Assembly: GCF_003086295.3 (NCBI RefSeq)
Contig: NC_092052.1
Coordinates: 70,720,910 to 70,784,909, forward strand
DNA length: 64,000 bases
From: Arachis hypogaea
Taxonomy: Eukaryota; Streptophyta; Magnoliopsida; Fabales; Fabaceae
Direction: 5' to 3'
Numbering within the stretch: position 1 is the first letter of the stretch; every line of letters begins with the position of its first letter. A program made the position numbers and the translations under genes. Below, piece by piece: positions 1 to 11,328 of the stretch. The notes beneath the pieces are model-generated. The model was not told where the DNA came from. It ran no database searches and worked only from the letters and a program-made list of their open reading frames with translations.

Positions 1-2278
1 AGGGGAACAGTTACCTCAACCTTTTTGAATATTTCTACCATTTTGGGATCAGGTTCCAACTGCTTCCTGGGCTTCCTTGCAAGTTGTGGAAATGGAATAG
101 GAATGGCGTTTTCTGCAGTGTCTGTGCCCTTTAGTGCTTCTTCCTGTGATTGAGCTTCTTCTTCTTCAGCCATGTCCTGTATGTCCTCTTCCTCCTCAAC
201 ATCTTCTATTTCCACTACCTCTTCAGCTGAGGCGTGTTCTGGTGGGTTTGGCTCCTCCTGATTTCTCTCTTGCAATGTGGTTCCGGACCTTAGGGTGATG
301 GCATTGATGCCACCCTTTGGATTGGGTAATGGTTGAGAAGGGATTCCACTGGAGCTCAAAGGCTGGTTATTGGAGTTATTCAGTGATCCAATCTGTGAGA
401 CAAGAGCTTGCAAGGTAGAGTTCAGACCATTTAGAGTAGAAGTAAGGTTGTTTTCCATGGCCTGCTGTCTCCGATCAATAGATTGTAGTAACTCATCATT
501 AGAAAATGAAGAGGGATAAGTGATCTGAGAGGTCTGCTGTTGGTTATTCTGTGGTCCTTGGGATTGCCTCAGGTGAGGTGCTCTGTAAGGCTGGTTCTGG
601 TTCTGCTACCTGTTGTTGTTATTATTCCACCTCTGATTTCTCTGATTATCTCTGCCTCCTCTATTATAGTTGTCCCTCCAACTCTGATTAAAATTATCTC
701 TCTAACCTTGGTTGGAATTGTCCTGCCATCCATGGTTGTAACTGCCACTTTGATTGTATCCTTGATTGGGGCGATCATAGAAGTTATAAGTGGCTGCCAT
801 AGTGTTGTCTTCCTGCTGAAGCTGCAGACATTCATCAGTATAATGGCTATAATCAGCATAGATCCCGCATACTCTTTGTGGAACCAACTGTTGGCCTTGC
901 TGCGGTGGAGAAGGTTGAGCTTGCTGAGCTTGTTGTTGATTCAATTGCATCTGCCTCAGTAAGTTGGTCATCTCGCATATACTCTGAGTCAGAGCAGTAG
1001 TCTATTTGTTAGAAGATACCTCTGCAACAGCTTTTGACCGGCTTTGTTTCTGCCTGTGATTCCGAGTAGATTCAGCTAAGTCGCTGATCAATTGCCATGC
1101 CTCATCAGTGGTCTTGTACTTTTTCATAGACCCATTGCTGGCACTTTCCAATGTGGTCTTATCTTGAGGCCTCATGCCCTGTGTGACGTAGCTGAGCAAC
1201 ACTATCTTGTCAATCATATGGTGGGGGCATGCTTCCAGAAGATTGTTGAAGCATTCCCAATATTCATAGAAAGTCTTAGATTCGTCTTGGACAATCATGG
1301 AAATGTCTTTCCTCAGTTTATCAGTAACTTCAGCTGGAAAGAATATTTCCAAAAATTCTCTTCTAAGTGTATCCCAGTCAGAAACAGTTACTGCGGGTTG
1401 AGTGTAGTACCACTCTCTCGCCTTTCCCTCAAGAGAGAACGAGAATGCTTTCAACAGAATAGAAGTTTCATCTGCACCATCACGCCTGACAGTAGAACAG
1501 GCTGCTTGGAAATCTCTAAGGTGCTTGATAGGCTCTTGAGCAGGTAAGCCATGAAACATAGGCATCAAGTTGAGCAGTGCAGTCTTTATTTCAAAGTCTG
1601 TAGCCACCGCTGAGTGATGCGCTTGAAACGGTTGCATTGTGAAATCAGGGGCTCCAGCCTCCTGGATAGTAATTCTTCTAGGTGCTACCATGTCACCTGC
1701 ACGTAAATCAACCGACTCAGCAGAAAGGGAGCTTGTTTCTTCCTCAAGTGATGCTTCAGATTCGCTCTCGGAGAGGACTAACCGACACCGAGCTTGCCTT
1801 ATTCATGAGTGTAGTACCACTCTCTCGCCTTTCCCTCAAGAGAGAACGAGAATGCTTTCAACAGAATAGAAGTTTCATCTGCACCATCACGCCTGACAGT
1901 AGAACAGGCTGCTTGGAAATCTCTAAGGTTCTTGATAGGCTCTTGAGCAGGTAAGCCATGAAACATAGGCATCAAGTTGAGCAGTGCAGTCTTTATTTCA
2001 AAGTCTGTAGCCACCGCTGAGTGATGCGCTTGAAACGGTTGCATTGTGAAATCAGGGGCTCCAGCCTCCTGGATAGTAATTCTTCTAGGTGCTACCATGT
2101 CACCTGCACGTAAATCAACCGAATCAGCAGAAAGGGAGCTTGTTTCTTCCTCAAGTGATGCTTCAGATTCGCTCTCGGAGAGGACTAACCGACACCGAGC
2201 TTGCCTTATTCATGAGATAGTTCTTTCAATCTCAGGATCAAATACTGGCAAGCTTGGATCAGGAAGTGAACGCGTCAT
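1..2278 (-). pseudogene. gag of element A, broken by duplication and stops
   Basis: This is the capsid/nucleocapsid protein that packages element RNA. The start is the ATG at 2276-2278, because the following residues (MTRS, then FDPEIERT) match the gag start of element B. The capsid domain (Retrotrans_gag type) is read in the block 1002-1691 with the typical W-D-x-L-R-R-E-F-L and F-x-E-Y-W-E motifs. A zinc knuckle follows near 830-870, but its second cysteine is Tyr (codon at 858-860; Cys to Tyr by G to A). A Gln/Asn-rich linker and an acidic Glu-rich stretch run to position 1. Breaks: an in-frame TGA about 22 codons after the start, a TAG at about 1002-1004, further stops near 700 and 610, and a 407-bp duplication that shifts the frame. 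Without that duplication the N-terminal and capsid parts share one frame. Confidence 0.85.
1399..2213. repeat. 407-bp tandem duplication inside gag of element A
   Basis: The segment from about 1399 to 1805 is repeated directly from 1806 to 2212, offset 407 bp, with only a few substitutions. The four bases TGAG occur at both ends (1399-1402, 1806-1809 and again at 2213-2216), so the junctions share microhomology. As 407 is not a multiple of three, the duplication alone destroys the gag frame. The near identity of the copies makes it a recent event compared with the element. Confidence 0.93.
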
Positions 2279-2369
2279 TTAACGAAAGAAACATGCAACT
2301 CATAGTAGCAAAATAAAATAAAATACAAATAAATAAATTCCAATCAATAACTTAGCACTCTATTGCAAC

Positions 2370-2387
2370 TCCCCGGCAACGGCGCCA
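2370..2387 (-). promoter_or_regulatory. Primer-binding site of element A (tRNA-Asp type)
   Basis: On the minus strand this reads TGGCGCCGTTGCCGGGGA, complementary to the 3' end of plant tRNA-Asp(GTC), the usual primer of Athila-type elements. It lies 5 nt inside the LTR border. Confidence 0.9.
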
Positions 2388-2392
2388 AAAAT

Positions 2393-3893
2393 TGACGTGG
2401 CGGAAATTGGCGAGTTAAGAAATTATTATAAGAGATACGTTGCAAGTACAGTTCTTAACCAACCGAAAATCCGTTCATCAATTTAGAAGGGTTGTCACAA
2501 AATTAGAATTAAAATACTGGGAGTATGAGTCCCAGGTCATCTCCCAACGAGTTGCAGAAAGATGTCCTATTTTATTAATCAGATGTTTTCAAAACTGGTT
2601 GAGTTGATAAACAGGAAATTAAATTAGAGAATTTATGTAATTTTAAATAAAAACCTTGACTAGGAGTAGATTAGTTGGAAGCCCTATTCTTGTTGGAGTA
2701 CTCTCAAGATTAATTGATGATTGAAGGTTGTTTTGCTTAGTTATCCCTTACTAGGTAGAGGAAAGTCAAGCAAGTTGGAAAGCTATTTCTATTCACAAGT
2801 TCCAATCCTCTCCCTTGGAAAGGATTAGTGTCAGTGACTAGAGGACAATCGAACAATAAACCCAATTACAATTTTTCTCTTGAGCATTCCAACTCAAGGT
2901 CCTCCTTTCAATTAACTCCCAATCAAGTTATGGAACTACTCACTCATTATGAATGTAAACTTCACAAAATAATAAAGAGAAATAAAGAAAGACATTATAG
3001 ATAATAATAATAAAGATCAATTAAAAATAAAAATAGTTTTTGTATTAATAAATTCTAAAAATAGTCCAATAGTAATTATGAATAAATTAAGGACATAGAA
3101 GAGTAAGAGACAAATAAGGAAAACAAACTAGAGTAATGAAGTCTTGGCGGAGGTAATAACTCTTTTCAATATCCCAGTCCAAGAAGCAAAATAAAATTAA
3201 AATCATAAGAACTATGAATGTGTAGAGAGAAAACCTAGAGGAGGAGTAAAATTAGATTTAAAACTAAAATTATGCGGAATGAATGTTTTTCCTTGGTCTC
3301 TGCATGTTCCCTGGCTCTAATCTGCTTTTCTGGGCCGAAAACTGGGTCAAAACAGGGCCCAAAATCACCCCAGCGAATTCTGCAGATTCTGCAGATCGCG
3401 CACGTCACGCGATCGCGTCATCCAGGCGTTCGCGTCATCCAGCGTTTTTCCTTGCCACGCGTGCGCGTCGTCCACGCCTTCGCGTCACTTGTGCAGTTTC
3501 CAATCCGCGCGGTCGCGTGAGCTAGGCGTCCGCGTTACTGTAATTTCCTCTATGTCGCGCAGTCGCGTGAGCCATTCGTCCGCGTCACTTCTCGCTGGTC
3601 ATCATCTTCTTAATTTCTTGTGTTCCTTCCATTTTTGCAAGCTTCCTTTCCAATCTCCAAGTCATTCATTCCCTATAAAGCCTGAAACACTTAGCACACA
3701 GATCACGACATCGAATGTAATAAAGGAGAATTAAAATACATAATTAAAAGTCTCTAGGAAGCAAGTTTTCAACCATGAAGTATTTTTTTAGGAAGGAATT
3801 ATAAATGTACGCTAATCATATGAATAAGTGGGTAAAGATTTGATAAAACCACACAATTAAACACAATATAAACCATAAAATAATGGTTTATCA
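2393..3893 (-). repeat. 5' LTR of element A (1501 bp)
   Basis: In element sense it starts TGATAAACCATT at 3893 and ends CGCCACGTCA at 2393, next to the primer-binding site. The first bases form an inverted repeat (ATAAACCAT against ATGGTTTAT). Positions 3390-3600 carry a CpG-rich block of short CGCGTCA-type motifs, also found in elements B and E. The ORFs in this block are chance products of the repeat. Confidence 0.9.
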
Positions 3894-6800
3894 GGGAGTG
3901 AGAACATCATCCTTGCTGGTTCTCACTATAGGGTTACAGAATTGCCATAATAAGATACTTAAACTAAAACTATTTTTAAAGTACAATGATCATTGCTCGT
4001 CTTATGTGTCTTTTCAAAAACCATAGGTTCACATTCAAAAATCCAAAAATCCTTTTTAAAGAGAACTTGGTTAATTCCTCAAAATCCAAAACCTTTTCGT
4101 TTCTTGTAAAATCTTAAAACTTTTCCCTAGACAGTATGAATGACCAACCTGTTCCAAGCGTAGGTTTAGTAAGTCTATGCTGAACCAGTTTGATTTTTCA
4201 TACCTTACTAGACCATAAACATAAAGGAAGTTACCTAAGCTGTATAAATGATCATCTTGTACCAAGCATAGGTTCATTAAGTCTATGCTGAACCGGTGAG
4301 ATATTTTATACAGAACTAGACTTCAAACACATACCAACCACGGCCTCAGGTCCATCACATAATCAAACACGGCCTTCGGTCCACACAACTCAATCGACAT
4401 CCAACCCACCGCACTCCAACCAATTTCAGTCACAAACACAAGTAGAGAGGTTCAAACACAATCAAGGCAGTTACATCAAGTATAGCAATTAGCAGTTAAT
4501 CATAATTATTCACATAGGCAAACCGATTACAATATGCACAGCTAAACAATTGTCACATAGATGCATATGATGAATGTCTATCCTACTGGCCATAATATCA
4601 CATTGTCGGTTCAACTGCCAAGCCGACACATTCCCATGGGAATGTCAACTCTCAGTCACAAATATATAAACGGGAACCACCCACGGATATAGTGCCGGGC
4701 ACACTCTTGTGACCCAAAAGAATGTGAGCGGGATACTCTGCCTTCGACCTCACATCTACATGTAAGCGGGATTAACCACCATCCTTACGCTGGCACCGCA
4801 ACCTCGACAAGCGGGATTAACCACCATCCTTGCTAGGCGCAAGTGACTTATCAACAATCTCAGTAATATCCACAATCAATCAAACTCAGTATCTTATTTC
4901 AAAAATCATTCTTGGCCCATTTACTTTCAAATAACAAACGTATTCAGTTCACATCTTACCAAGAACCACTTTTCTCAAGTCCACTTTCTTTTCTAAACAG
5001 AGCTACTTTTCGCAACATCTTTTCAAAACTTCCAAACAACTTCAAAATCATGCCAAATTCAAAATCTCTTCTAAAAGACTCAAAATCATTCATTCTAAAT
5101 CAGGATTTGGTCATAAAATTTCTCAGCAGAGTCTCAAGACTTTAGTGGAGAATAACCTAACTCATTTCCTTAATTTTATTGAAAACCTCTAAAACCTTAG
5201 CCTCTTGATTTGAATAAATAAAATAGAATTTAAACTAAAACCAAGTAATGTATCCAAATATTTCAAACTAATTTTAAAACTAACTTATTTAAACCAAAAC
5301 CAAATCAATTAAACCGAAAAACAACTTCAATTTCATTCTAAAATTTGAAGCATTTCTAAAGGGCTCAGAAATTATTTTAGTTTTGCTAAATCAAAATTTC
5401 AAAGAATACTTCAAACTTTTCCTAAAACATCGTAAAGTTAAATTAGTCAATTGAACTTCAAGTTTCTTTTAAATCCACTAAAGCTCCTCCAATTATGCTT
5501 ATTTGATCTAATTCCAAAACACGAGAATTTTCATCTTCAAATCAGTTTTAAAATATAATTCTTTTCTTAAATAAATTACTTTAAAAAATAATAAATTTCC
5601 TAATAATAAGTTCAAACATAATACATTTATCAATAATTCGATTCAAAGCATAATTCATTATTTTCAAAATAATATTTCAAACAAAGTCTAGAATTTTATA
5701 GAAATTTCGGCAGCATCTCTCCTAAAACTTGGACTTTGCCACCCTTTTCGGGTCCCAATCAAACCAATCCTCAACCTTTTCAACGGGTTCAAAACCAAAT
5801 CAGTTTCCAATACAACAAAATTCAAACTTTCAGACTATCAAAATCATTTCAAATCAACCAATCCAGAAATTTCCAATTTAATAAAATCAGTCAATAGTGA
5901 AATCAAATAGACAACCATATTCATCCAAGACAAACCAGACAGTTCATAAGTCTTACATAATCACCAGGAATGCATTTCGCACATCATATCAATTTATAAC
6001 AATTCCAATTTAAATAAATTAGTTTTTATAAAAAGCCCTTACCTTGACTCGTAGAAACCATAACCCAAGCGCGTCAACGGAACCTTTTCTCTCAACTCGA
6101 AACCAACGGCATCCACAATCTCAGTCCCTAACCACTCTCTTAACAACCACAACAACTTAAAAGTGTCATGCAACAATCAGAACTCGAACCTACATTACCA
6201 AACCTCAGAGTTTATAACCAACATAACAGAATACTAATGCAGGAATTTCCAAAACATAAATACTTAATGTAATGACAAAACGAAGCGACCAAAACTCTAA
6301 ATCGACCCGACAGCAGCTCCAACAATAACCTCAAGTGACAGCGGTGAGCAAAAACCCCAATGACGGCGACTGTAAAAAGCATGCAGCGTAAAAAATCTTC
6401 CTAAAACCTAAAAGAACTGAAACCAACTTAAAACCCCTTACCGGCAGTGGTCATTGGCGACGGCAATGGTGGTTCTTGACGGCAGATGCACGACAGCCAT
6501 GGCAGCAACAGAGTTCCAACAGTGGCGGAACCACCTTACAACCCCCTTCTCTCTCCACGCGCGTTCTATTTCTCTCCTGTCAACGGCGACAGATTTGGCG
6601 AAGCGAAACGGAGGCACGAACGGTGGCGATAGTGGCTGGGCTTGACGGCGACGACCCTTCCCGTGGTTGCTTTGGGCAGAACGGCGCCTCTCCCCTCTGT
6701 TCGCAAACCTCTATGAAAGGCGACGATGAAGACCTCGATGGTGACGACGGCGTGGGCTGGCAGCAGCGGTGGCCTTCCTCCTCATTTGGACGGCGATGTA

Positions 6801-7566
6801 GCACGACGGCGAGGAGCTAGCGCGGTGGCAGGGCGTGACTGGTCGGCGAGTTCTTCCTTCTCCTCTTCCCTTCTTCCTGCGGCTCCCTCTCTTCTCTTCC
6901 CTTTCTTTTCTTTCTTCTTTCTTTTGCTGGGTGTGTGTGATTATTTGTGTTTTATTTTTGTTTGCTGATGGTGTGGGGTGGCAGCTAGGGTTTCACTTAA
7001 GTGAGGGGGGAGTGTGTTTGAGTGTAATTAGAGTTAGGGTTTCAATTTGGGAATTTTGGGATTTAAGTTGAAATCTAATTAAATCCTTAAAGTTACATTA
7101 AAACATTATTTGTTGTATCAAAATATTGATTGGTTTTCGATCAAATACTTTAAATAAAAATATAAGATAATATAATTAATTTCTTTTATTCCTAAAACTT
7201 AAAGTATTGAATTATAAAAATATAAAGTATTTAAATTAAATCATATAAAATTCTCATTAATTGACAACTACTAACTTTATAATTTAAATATAAAATATAA
7301 ATCAATAATTATAAAATTAGAGAAAATCCTAATTTAAATAGCCAAGCCTTATTATTTTTGGATTTCTAAAACTTTAAATTGTAAATCGAAAAATAATCCA
7401 TAATTATAAAGTTTGGATAAAAACCTTAATTTATTTCAAATCCAATTAATCAAAATTGCCTTTAATTATCTTCAATAAAATAATTTCTGAAATTAAAACT
7501 ATAAATAGATATATATAATTTAAAATTAGTTCAAAATAGGACTTTTCAAAAGTTCTGGGTCTTACA
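3894..7566 (-). repeat. Long LTR of a Tekay/Del-like Ty3/gypsy element, interrupted by A
   Basis: The minus-strand sequence starts TGTAAGACCC at 7566, directly abutting transposase coding sequence, which marks a true LTR 5' end. Towards the left it carries the repeated GCGGGATTAACCACCATCC motif (4749-4840) and phrases such as GCCGACACATTCCC that I remember from the downstream part of legume Tekay-type LTRs. Positions 6420-6900 are GC-rich and then CT-rich; 7070-7560 is very AT-rich. The left end runs up to element A, which appears to have inserted into it, so the remainder lies outside the window. I see no gag or pol in these 3.67 kb; the ORFs here have no recognisable domain. Confidence 0.6.
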
Positions 7567-8259
7567 GTCCAAGTTGTAATCATCTTCACCCGTGTTGGAA
7601 AATGGATTCTTCTCTTGCATTCCGTCCAGATCTAACGTACCGTAGTGACTGGGTACAAATGACAAGGCCAGAATTAAGTACAGGGCAGGCAAAAGATACC
7701 TACATGATGCCTCAACCAGGGTCTTTGGTACAAACTCCTCCTCATCATCATCCTCAGAGGAACCATTCTCATTGCTATCCTCAATATACTCCTCGTTGGA
7801 GTCCTCACCGTTGACGTCCATGTCTTCCACTGGACTAGCAACATGAATTGGTGGTGGTGCGAGAGGTGGCTCATCCTGGACAAAGTCTGACGAGCTAGAT
7901 CCACCGCCACCGACATTGCCAACCTCCGCAGAAAGCTCCATCACTTGCTCTGCCATGATTCACCCATGGATGTCAAACATGAGGCGCACATACTCATCGC
8001 CATGGAGCCAAAACAGACAAAACCGAAAAACTCCATTTGCTATCGGTGCTAGTAACCTATACCCCACCCTTCCGATCTCTTTTCTCCCACTACCACTGAT
8101 GTAACCCAATATCAGACTCTTCAATTTAGATGAAGAACTTATTGGCCAGGTACACAATGGAATGGGATTCTCACACTCAAATATCATCCCATTATCACTA
8201 TTTCTCATACGGTAATTTGGATACACACTCACAACCAAGTATCCACTACTATTAGACAT
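7567..8259 (-). pseudogene. Mutator-like (MULE) transposase, N-terminal part
   Basis: The start is the ATG at 8257-8259. The first 100 codons (VVSVYPNYRMR, FECENPIPL, then VGYRLLAP and YVRLMFD) resemble the N-terminal ubiquitin/PB1-like domain of plant MULE transposases of legumes. An acidic Ser/Asp/Glu-rich linker follows. Break 1: an in-frame TGA at 7960-7962 separates the two ORFs; both are in one frame. Break 2: the coding sequence stops at 7567, where the LTR starting TGTAAGACCC is inserted, so the MULE core (DDE) domain is not in the window on this side. I recognise the family from memory and am fairly confident of the N-terminal domain. Confidence 0.7.
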
Positions 8260-8370
8260 TTTGGCTTATTTTCGGAAGAAATAGATAGAAAAAAGTAGTG
8301 AAATATTTGCAGAGAATACAAAGAGTTACACATCCATTTATAGCTGCTGAGAATTTATCTTTAAGTATCT

Positions 8371-8548
8371 CGTTTATAGTGTAAACATCATAAGTACTCT
8401 CTTATCTCGTTTACAGTGTAAACAAAATAATATATAACGTATCTCATTTACACTGTAAATGATATATACACATCATTTCTATTTGGCCTTATCTCGTTTA
8501 CAATGTAAACAAGATGCGTGTTATATTATTTCGTTTATGCTGTAAACG
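8371..8548. repeat. Five palindromes at 37-bp spacing upstream of the MULE transposase
   Basis: Near-perfect palindromes of the form CGTTTACA-N-TGTAAACG lie at 8371-8386, 8408-8423, 8445-8461, 8495-8510 and 8532-8548, with starts 37, 37, 50 and 37 bp apart. They lie 110-290 bp before the transposase start, where a MULE keeps its terminal repeat, promoter and transposase-binding sites. The region 8260-8640 holds no ORF. The outer end of the MULE is not resolved. Confidence 0.75.
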
Positions 8549-8692
8549 ACATATGAGGAGAGATGCATTTCGGTAAAAATGCTCCAAATTATTTATTTCG
8601 GTAAATAAAATATTTATTTTATTTATTTAAAAAAGGTCTGTGCAAAATAAAGGAAATAGAATCTGATATGATGTCCAGTCTATGGGAAGGGT

Positions 8693-9520
8693 TAGGGGTG
8701 TTTATGGTTCAGTTTTTTCATAATTGAACCGAACCATTTTAAATGGTTTAAAAATTGAACCAAAATATGCGGTTATATAAGGAATTGGTTTTAAATCATT
8801 TTATAATATAGTGTACCATAAAAAGAAAACCAGTTTTAATGGAAAAAATAAGTTTAAACTGATTTATATGCTAAAACAAATTTTAACATATAAGAAATTA
8901 ACTTTTACATCCTATCTCTCTCTCTCTCCCTCCCTATTGTCTCTCTCCTTTCTTTCTCCTCCTTTCTTTTTCTCTCCTTCTCTCCTCTTTTCCCCTCTCT
9001 CTTTCTCTCCCTTTTTATCCCCCTCTCTCAATTCAGTTTAGATAAACTGGTTTTTTTAAACACCTTAGCTATATCATATCATGTTTTGAATGTTATCATT
9101 GAACGAAAAGTAAGATAGTGCTTTACGATTCATGCAACTTTTAATTTTTATACGGGATGATTTAAGGCCCCTTTGATATGAAATAGAGGGAGAGAAAGAG
9201 AAAGAGAGACAAAAAGAGAGAGGGAGAAGGAGAGAGAATGAGAGAGAGAAGTGAGAGAGAGAGAGGGAGAGGGGGTGAGAGAGGCGGAGAGAGAGAGAGA
9301 GAAAGAGAGAGAAGAGAAAGAGGATGTAAAAACTAATTTTTTTATATGTTCAAACTAGTTTTAGCATATAAACAAGTTTTATTTGGTTTAAAACTAAACT
9401 GAACTATAAAAACTAAATTTTCATAAATTTATTTTTATAAAAACTATAGTTTCAGTTTAGTTTTTTATTTAAAATAGTTTCAGTTCACTTTAGTTAAATT
9501 GGTTTTTTTGAACACTCCTA
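8693..9520. mobile_element. hAT-type non-autonomous element (828 bp) with microsatellite arms
   Basis: The ends are inverted: left TAGGGGTGTT, right (reverse complement) TAGGAGTGTT. Flanks 8685-8692 (GGAAGGGT) and 9521-9528 (AGAAGGGC) match at six of eight positions, consistent with an old 8-bp hAT target duplication. The interior is a loose foldback: CT-rich tract at 8910-9030 with AT-rich flank, GA-rich tract at 9185-9320 with the matching inverted flank. No transposase is encoded. A second TIR-like sequence at about 9028-9067 suggests the left part may itself be an older element end. Confidence 0.65.
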
Positions 9521-9528
9521 AGAAGGGC

Positions 9529-10360
9529 AATTGCAAAATATCTTATGCACTCTAGTTTTGTATCAACCATGAGGGGATGACATTTCGTAATAATCTAATC
9601 TCATGTTTCTATAATTTTTGCTATAATTTTGTTAATGGTGTAAAAAATTAAAAGATTATTTTTTTATGTTTTAATACACAAAATCAAATATATAGAAAAA
9701 TATTCATATAATATTCGTTCATCTATCTCATCTCATAATATAGAATAAAATTTCAAAATCAATGTAATTTTAGTTGCATGCACTAAAAAAATTCTTTTAG
9801 ATTTCAATTGCATTATATTTCTGAAATTAAAATATTTGCATTACATTAGTCTCTCACTTCTTTTTGTCAAGTTAATTCTCACGTTGCAAATGACTTAATA
9901 CTTAATTTTTTAAGTTAGACTAGACAAAGATATCGCTTTAATTTCAATGTTAAAAGGGTGATAAAATAATGTTATTTATACTTAATGAACCTTAAATTGT
10001 GTTATTTCTCAAGAATTTTTTATTATTTCGTCTTCAATTTTTTCACTCGAATTCCATGTTTAAAATTCTCTCATCATGGCTAAGAGATAGAGTTCGCTTG
10101 GTCAATCAGTTAGGTGCCAAGTCACTTATGATGTGAGAAATAATTCGACGAAAAAGAAATGAAAAAGATAATATGATAAATTTTTTTTACTAGAAAATAT
10201 TTATGATATAATTAGAATTTTAGAGGCCTTTTAAATACATACAACCATTTTTAGGATCCACTTTATGATATAACTCCATAATATATTCGTGACTGTTGTT
10301 TCTGGTGGAGGGTCCTTCATGAGTATTTATTACTACTCCACTATCTACTATAATTAGTAA
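9529..10360. other. AT-rich DNA, no gene seen
   Basis: Short, degenerate AT-rich sequence without a supported ORF, terminal repeat or RNA gene. The ORF ending at 10444 on the minus strand shows no domain and overlaps the LTR that follows. Confidence 0.5.
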
Positions 10361-10762
10361 TGTTCTGGCCCAATCCAACGTAACCCACTCACGACCCATC
10401 AAGCGCACGCTCGTCCATTCCGTATGGGTAGGCATCTTCCACATGACACGAGCTCCCTTCGAAAGGGACTCGACAGCTGGCCAAAGTTGGAGAAAGGGCT
10501 AGGCCCTAAAGGAGGTGAGAGGCCCACCTAGACGAATGAGGATAAGGGAGAGGGACCTACCCCTCTCCCCAGGTACGTCGCCATAACCTAATTTAGCCGC
10601 CTCATCATATAGACACTTACTTTGGCACCGAAGTGTTCTTGCAGGTGATCTCACCCGCCGATCAACCGACCACGCACTGGCTCAGAATATACTCTTGGAG
10701 TTCACATTTAGGTCCCAATCCTCATCCTTGATGCCCTTTCATCAACCGACCCAACTGACTCA
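10361..10762 (+). repeat. Candidate 5' LTR of the Tat-type element
   Basis: Ends just before the primer-binding-site-like motif with CTGACTCA. The stretch around 10620-10650 (ACTTACTTTGGCACCGAAG, GTTCTTGCAGGTG) resembles the downstream part of Retand-type LTRs. The left end at TGTTCTGGCC is the best TG candidate, but there is no second LTR in the window to confirm it. Confidence 0.5.
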
Positions 10763-10769
10763 CGAATAA

Positions 10770-10787
10770 TGGTGCTATCTGTGGGGA
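10770..10787 (+). promoter_or_regulatory. Primer-binding-site-like motif of the Tat-type element
   Basis: TGGTGCTATCTGTGGGGA occupies the position after the LTR and is a decayed form of the TGGCGCCGTCTGTGGGGA type seen in Tat elements. I do not assign the tRNA. The leader 10788-11328 after it holds no supported gene; the minus-strand ORF at 10861-11283 has no recognisable domain. Confidence 0.65.
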
Positions 10788-11328
10788 CTTAATATGAGCT
10801 GAGGATGGATGCTTTCCTCCACCCAGAGGACGAGATAGGAGAAAGTGAGAACAACGAGTGTCAAGGGGGTCGTCTCGGAGGCATTAACCAACACCCTCTG
10901 GTTATGACTACTCCTATGATCAATCTCTGGAAAGGCGTCCATTCGGGGGCACAGGTAGCGACAACTCCCAAATCATGAAAAAACTCAGACACAGGGTTCA
11001 AAACCTCGAGAAAGAGTTGGCAGCGAGAAACCGCTACAACCCTGAAAGTACTCGAAACATTCAGTAACGCACAGAACCCTGCCCGAGCCATTTTCGCACT
11101 CAGTCCCTGCTGAAGAGCTCGGTAGAACGATGGTGCGACGAGGAGAAGGATGACAAAAATGACCAGAATGATAGTCGCACCCAGTTCCTTCACTCTTGAG
11201 ACAAGTCGAGAAGTTGAAAACACAAGGAAGAGCGGAAACGGAAATGCCAAGATCCCGTGGTGATTGGCGCCACCTCTATCCACTTCTCCATCTAGAGGGT
11301 CTGATTATCTAAGAACTTCGATAAGACA

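Larger units (their letters stand above)
1..3893 (-). mobile_element. Element A: 5' part of an Athila-type Ty3/gypsy retrotransposon
   Basis: Read on the minus strand the order is LTR (3893 to 2393), primer-binding site, short leader, gag, then the start of the gag-protease linker, which leaves the window at position 1. The gag N-terminus resembles that of element B (shared FDPEIERT and RQAR motifs), and both LTRs start TGATAAACC, so A and B are sister families. The right border is sharp. The left half lies outside the window, so the target duplication cannot be confirmed; the five bases after the LTR are GGGAG. Confidence 0.85.

Noticed and set aside
3894..3898. GGGAG as left target duplication of the Tekay-like LTR
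   Set aside because: The other flank (GTCCA, 7567-7571) does not match; GGGAG more likely belongs to the target site of element A, whose left end is outside the window.
6454..7071. GC-rich ORFs in several frames on both strands
   Set aside because: Low-complexity Ser/Arg/Leu-rich products inside a long LTR; no domain, no conserved start, mutually overlapping.
7567..8259. A host gene with an acidic N-terminal region
   Set aside because: The first domain matches MULE transposases and palindrome arrays lie upstream; cut by an LTR. A domesticated transposase is not supported with this stop and truncation.
10861..11283. Minus-strand ORF of 140 codons in the Tat leader
   Set aside because: No recognisable domain, lies in the non-coding leader, antisense to the element; chance ORF.
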